Source: Tannerellaceae bacterium
GTDB taxonomy: Bacteria; Bacteroidota; Bacteroidia; Bacteroidales; Tannerellaceae
Assembly (NCBI GenBank): GCA_031267775.1
Contig: JAIRYL010000061.1
Location: forward strand, 1-8,616
Length of the DNA stretch: 8,616 nucleotides
Reading direction: 5' to 3'
Program-made: the position numbers and the translations under genes
The notes under the pieces: generated by a model
Databases searched by the model: none
What the model saw: the letters and a program-made list of their open reading frames with translations, nothing else
What the model was told of the DNA's origin: nothing
Part shown: in pieces, positions 6,917 through 8,616 of the stretch
Layout: each line of letters starts with the position of its first letter
Position numbering within the stretch: position 1 is the first letter of the stretch

Positions 6917-7430
6917 GGCTTCCTCCGGTTTTTAGCATTCCTTCCAACTCTTTCCGAACATTCATAATATCCGAGTCAAGTTTTCCCAATCGTTCAAGTA
7001 TCATCTCCGGCGCATCATAGCGCTTTTGCTCATATACCGTTTCTTTGTATTTGTTAATACTCAAATCATAGTTATTGGCACGAATTTTATCAGCCGGAAC
7101 AAAAAATGATTGATCGAGTCGTGTTCTTGATTTTTCTTTATCCAGATTCTGCCATCGTGCAATTATATCTTGCTTTAGAAAATAGGGGTGAAATATATAC
7201 TCTTTGGACTCCTTTCCAAATTTCTGATAACTAATCCGAAGCGTTTGTTTGTTTACAACAGCATTGAAAATATCCGAAAATAAATTTAACCCTTTCAAAT
7301 ATGGATTTTGCTCAAAACCAACTATGTTAGTTGTGGTACCTCTCAATTTAAATGTACTTTCAAACCGCGCAAGTATCTCCTCCATCCAACTGAATTGAGG
7401 CATTCCTTTGATAGGTTTCATCGTTCTCAT
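6909..7430 (-). pseudogene. Chimeric ORF: WYL-domain regulator fragment fused in frame to the HsdM C-terminus
   Basis: The ORF encodes 173 residues. Residues about 7-87 (KGMPQFSWMEEILARFE, GFEQNPYLKGL, VVNKQTLRISYQKFG, FHPYFLKQ) match the middle of Bacteroidetes WYL-domain regulators, including the start of the WYL domain itself. The N-terminal DNA-binding half and the rest of the WYL domain are absent. From residue 88 (DIIARWQNLDKEKSRTR, SFFVPADKIRANNYDLSINKYKE, then ILERLGKLDSDI) it matches the C-terminal tail of type I methyltransferase HsdM; the catalytic domain with its NPPY-type motif is absent. The junction is at about 7169. A TAG stop directly precedes the ATG at 7430, so the frame is closed upstream. 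A TATTTTTG element lies 16 nt before the start, so the chimera could be expressed. The most likely origin is a deletion that fused two genes. Confidence 0.75.
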
Positions 7431-7446
7431 CTATTGATTTTAAACG

Positions 7447-7454
7447 CAAAAATA
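7447..7454 (-). promoter_or_regulatory. -7 element upstream of the WYL-HsdM chimera
   Basis: The minus strand reads TATTTTTG (TAnnTTTG), ending 16 nt before the ATG at 7430, which would give a leader of only about 10 nt. It overlaps the outer arm of an inverted repeat (7452-7487), so a regulator bound to that repeat could block it. No clear -33 TTTG is present. Confidence 0.45.
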
Positions 7455-7487
7455 TTGATTTTTATCGAAAATTTTCGTGTTCAATAT
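7452..7487. repeat. Nested inverted repeat in the promoter region, possible operator
   Basis: An outer 7-bp inverted repeat (ATATTGA at 7452-7458 and TCAATAT at 7481-7487) encloses a 12-bp perfect palindrome CGAAAATTTTCG (7466-7477). It overlaps the -7 element and covers the presumed -33 region of the minus-strand promoter. Dyads placed like this are often operators. The region is very AT-rich, which raises the chance of a fortuitous match. The 108-nt gap between 7431 and 7538 holds no gene. Confidence 0.4.
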
Positions 7488-7538
7488 CAGTAACTTTTCA
7501 ACATATTACCAAAACACGTACTTTAAGTATGGCATTGT

Positions 7539-8196
7539 TTACCTCTTCTGTCCTCTATTCTTCTGTTGAATGACAGGTTGCTTGGGCTTCTGCTCTTCTT
7601 TCGGAGGTTTCGGCAACCGTGGGTCATCCCACGATTCTTTATATTCGGTTTCGGCGTCTGCTTTATTCTCTTTCCACAAGTAAGGGTTCGCATAGCTTCC
7701 CGTTCCCCGCCATTTTACTTTAGCTTTTGTCACATATCCATTCTCAATCAGAATCTTATCCCGGATACGCATCTCATACTTGCCGTATTTGATAAATTCA
7801 TCAGGATTATCTTTACTAAAGAGAGCCTTATTCTTCTCTTCGTCCAGAAAAACACAGGAGGAGAACTTGCCATCTCCATTGCTACGGTTTATATTTTCAA
7901 GATAAATATGCCCACCTTCTTTTAATGTTTGCCATTGTTCAGACATCAATTCAACGCCTCCTATGGACGGAAGTTTCGGCTCGCTATGCTTATCTTCGGG
8001 CGAAAAGGCAATTGGAATATGTCCGACAGGCTGCTTCACTTCCTTTCTGCCGGAACGCTGCATGGCAAAACTGCGGATAATATCCTGCTTGGTTTCTGCC
8101 AGCGCTCCTTCGGCTTCGAGCAAATTTGGCGGCGTCGTTCATCACATACGATACACATCCCTTAAATGATTTTCCTTTGATATTCTTAGCGATCAT
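7539..8196 (-). pseudogene. Frameshifted relaxase N-terminus joined to a DUF3945-type C-terminus
   Basis: The frame starting at ATG 8196 (MIAKNIKGKSFKGCVSYVMND) is the N-terminus of a Bacteroidetes mobilization relaxase (PF03432 type). After NDAAK it runs into the wrong frame. The expected continuation (LLEAEGALAETKQDIIRSF, QRSGRKEVKQPVGHI, AFSPEDK) is in the other frame, so one base has been gained in AAATTT at 8122-8127. From about 7988 the protein changes to SIGGVELMSEQWQTLKEGG, KDNPDEFIKYGKYEMRIRDK and a proline/glutamine-rich tail, as in the C-terminus of DUF3945/DUF4099 proteins of Bacteroidetes conjugative elements. The rest of the relaxase, including its metal-binding His motif, is missing. 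The second frame has only a TTG codon at 8123 as a nominal start. The relaxase ATG overlaps the MobC stop by 11 nt, typical of a coupled mobilization operon. The gene is non-functional as a relaxase. Confidence 0.78.
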
Positions 8197-8500
8197 CGAA
8201 TAGCGCTTTAATCCATTCCAACAGTACCATAATTTCATTACCGACGCGATTAAATCCTGCCTGATTAGCCCGTTTTGATAGCTGGTTCAGGTTATTTGCA
8301 ATGCCGGAAAGCTTACGCATCAGGTCAAGCTCTTCCAATGTAAAACGGGATTTGACAATTCCTTTAAGCGCCATCTCCCGTGCATATCGCGTCGCTTTCA
8401 TTCCTAATTTCTCCGCTCTCTCCTTGATTAAATCGAGGCTTTTTTCTGTTAATTTGAGATTAATCGAATGAATATGGAAATAATAAACATTGAAGCGCAA
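8186..8500 (-). pseudogene. mobC: MobC-like mobilization protein, probably missing its N-terminus
   Basis: The core (LTEKSLDLIKERAEKLGM, RYAREMALKGIVKSRFT, then IANNLNQLSKRANQAGF) matches MobC-type relaxosome accessory proteins: a ribbon-helix-helix-like DNA-binding part followed by the conserved NNLNQLSK motif. The stop overlaps the relaxase start (ATGATCGCTAA, 8186-8196), the normal order for a mobC-relaxase pair that nicks at oriT. The only nominal start is TTG at 8500; the first ATG is internal (8401, residue 34). Residues 1-12 lie antisense to the start of the plus-strand helix-turn-helix gene and do not look like MobC. I infer that the native 5' end was lost at a junction near 8455-8467. 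A weaker alternative is an intact gene with an unusual start. Confidence 0.68.
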
Positions 8501-8616
8501 ACTTTCGAGAAGATGCTATCGAAGTTTGAAGATTTTGCAAGCCGGATGGAATGCCTCTGCCGCTTGCATGGAGATAGGGATATGAAAAAGTGGCTGGATA
8601 ATCAAGATGTTTGCCA
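8474..8616 (+). CDS. Helix-turn-helix (excisionase-like) protein, partial, runs off the window
   Basis: The plus strand encodes MEIINIEAQTFEKMLSKFE, then CRLHGD and KKWLDNQDVC, open to the window edge. This is the N-terminus of the small (about 100 residue) helix-turn-helix proteins common on Bacteroidetes conjugative and mobilizable elements. In the family, WLDNQDVC leads directly into the MerR/excisionase-like helix-turn-helix. I use the ATG at 8474 because family members begin MEI/MEV; an in-frame ATG at 8468 is also possible. Its first bases overlap the antisense end of the MobC frame, which leaves no normal promoter region: a closely matching -7 box is not seen, and the nearest is TTAATTTG at 8449-8456 with one mismatch. 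The role is probably regulation of element excision or transfer. Confidence 0.8.
   Translation, partial: MEIINIEAQTFEKMLSKFEDFASRMECLCRLHGDRDMKKWLDNQDVC

Larger units (their letters stand above)
6518..8616. mobile_element. Remnant of a mobilizable/conjugative element with type I restriction-modification cargo
   Basis: Within about 2.1 kb lie parts of a helix-turn-helix regulator, MobC, a relaxase, a DUF3945 protein, a WYL regulator, HsdM and RhuM. Only the helix-turn-helix gene might be intact. The mobilization genes keep their ATGATCGCTAA overlap and hsdM-rhuM keep ATGAGTGA, so original operon contacts survive between the junctions. No integrase, att repeat or oriT is visible. The right boundary lies outside the window; the left boundary is unclear and may reach to about 5715. 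Confidence 0.65.

Noticed and set aside
7949..7962. A third copy of the AGGAGGCGT motif (reverse strand) as a repeat member
   Set aside because: It is part of the DUF3945-type coding sequence (the IGGV codons) and is not flanked by a matching arm, so the match is coincidental.
8122..8127. Programmed ribosomal frameshift in the relaxase at AAATTT
   Set aside because: The downstream relaxase frame needs a +1 shift, whereas slippery heptamers of this look act in the -1 direction, and the in-frame heptamer (C AAA TTT) does not fit the X XXY YYZ pattern. The protein is also cut a few dozen residues later, so a one-base mutation is simpler.
7566..8169. Plus-strand open frames opposite the relaxase/DUF3945 remnant
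   Set aside because: The minus strand carries recognisable family motifs throughout; the plus-strand frames have none.

Overview
The window looks like chromosomal DNA of a Bacteroidota bacterium, most likely Bacteroidales. Three things suggest this. Several genes are preceded by a TAnnTTTG -7 element and have no Shine-Dalgarno sequence. The proteins read as Bacteroides/Parabacteroides/Dysgonomonas-type families: a secreted NagZ-serine hydrolase fusion, a twin-arginine NIPSNAP protein, and WYL and RhuM proteins. The right-hand side carries Bacteroidetes-type mobilization genes. Family calls were made by reading the proteins; no database search was possible.

Left part (1-5596), intact chromosomal genes. 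A perfect 25-bp inverted repeat (60-114) precedes a small membrane-anchored protein of unknown function (174-629, +). That gene overlaps tail-to-tail by 14 nt with a PLP-dependent aminotransferase-fold enzyme of the CobD/HisC group (616-1665, -). Next is a 1000-residue exported fusion of a family 3 beta-N-acetylglucosaminidase and a beta-lactamase-fold hydrolase (1727-4729, -), probably a two-step muropeptide recycling enzyme. An 87-nt divergent promoter region separates it from a twin-arginine exported NIPSNAP-family protein (4817-5596, +). A strong hairpin (5640-5714) lies between that gene and the convergent gene that follows.

Right part (5802-8616), an eroded accessory island. By eye it is more AT-rich. 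It holds a small multi-pass membrane protein (GTG start) and an unrecognised 79-codon ORF, followed by a chain of gene fragments on the minus strand: a RhuM protein cut after residue 132; an ORF joining the WYL-domain part of a regulator in frame to the C-terminus of a type I methylase (HsdM); a frameshifted relaxase N-terminus joined to a DUF3945-type C-terminus; and a MobC-like protein without its own start codon, head-to-head with a partial plus-strand helix-turn-helix gene that runs off the window.

The fragments appear to be parts of a mobilization module and of a type I restriction-modification operon. Several sharp junctions join the front of one gene to the back of another. The simplest reading is decay of an integrated mobilizable element by successive internal deletions. 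Two junctions still give open chimeric reading frames. I do not see an intact new system; the most unusual content is this string of junctions and the WYL-HsdM chimera.
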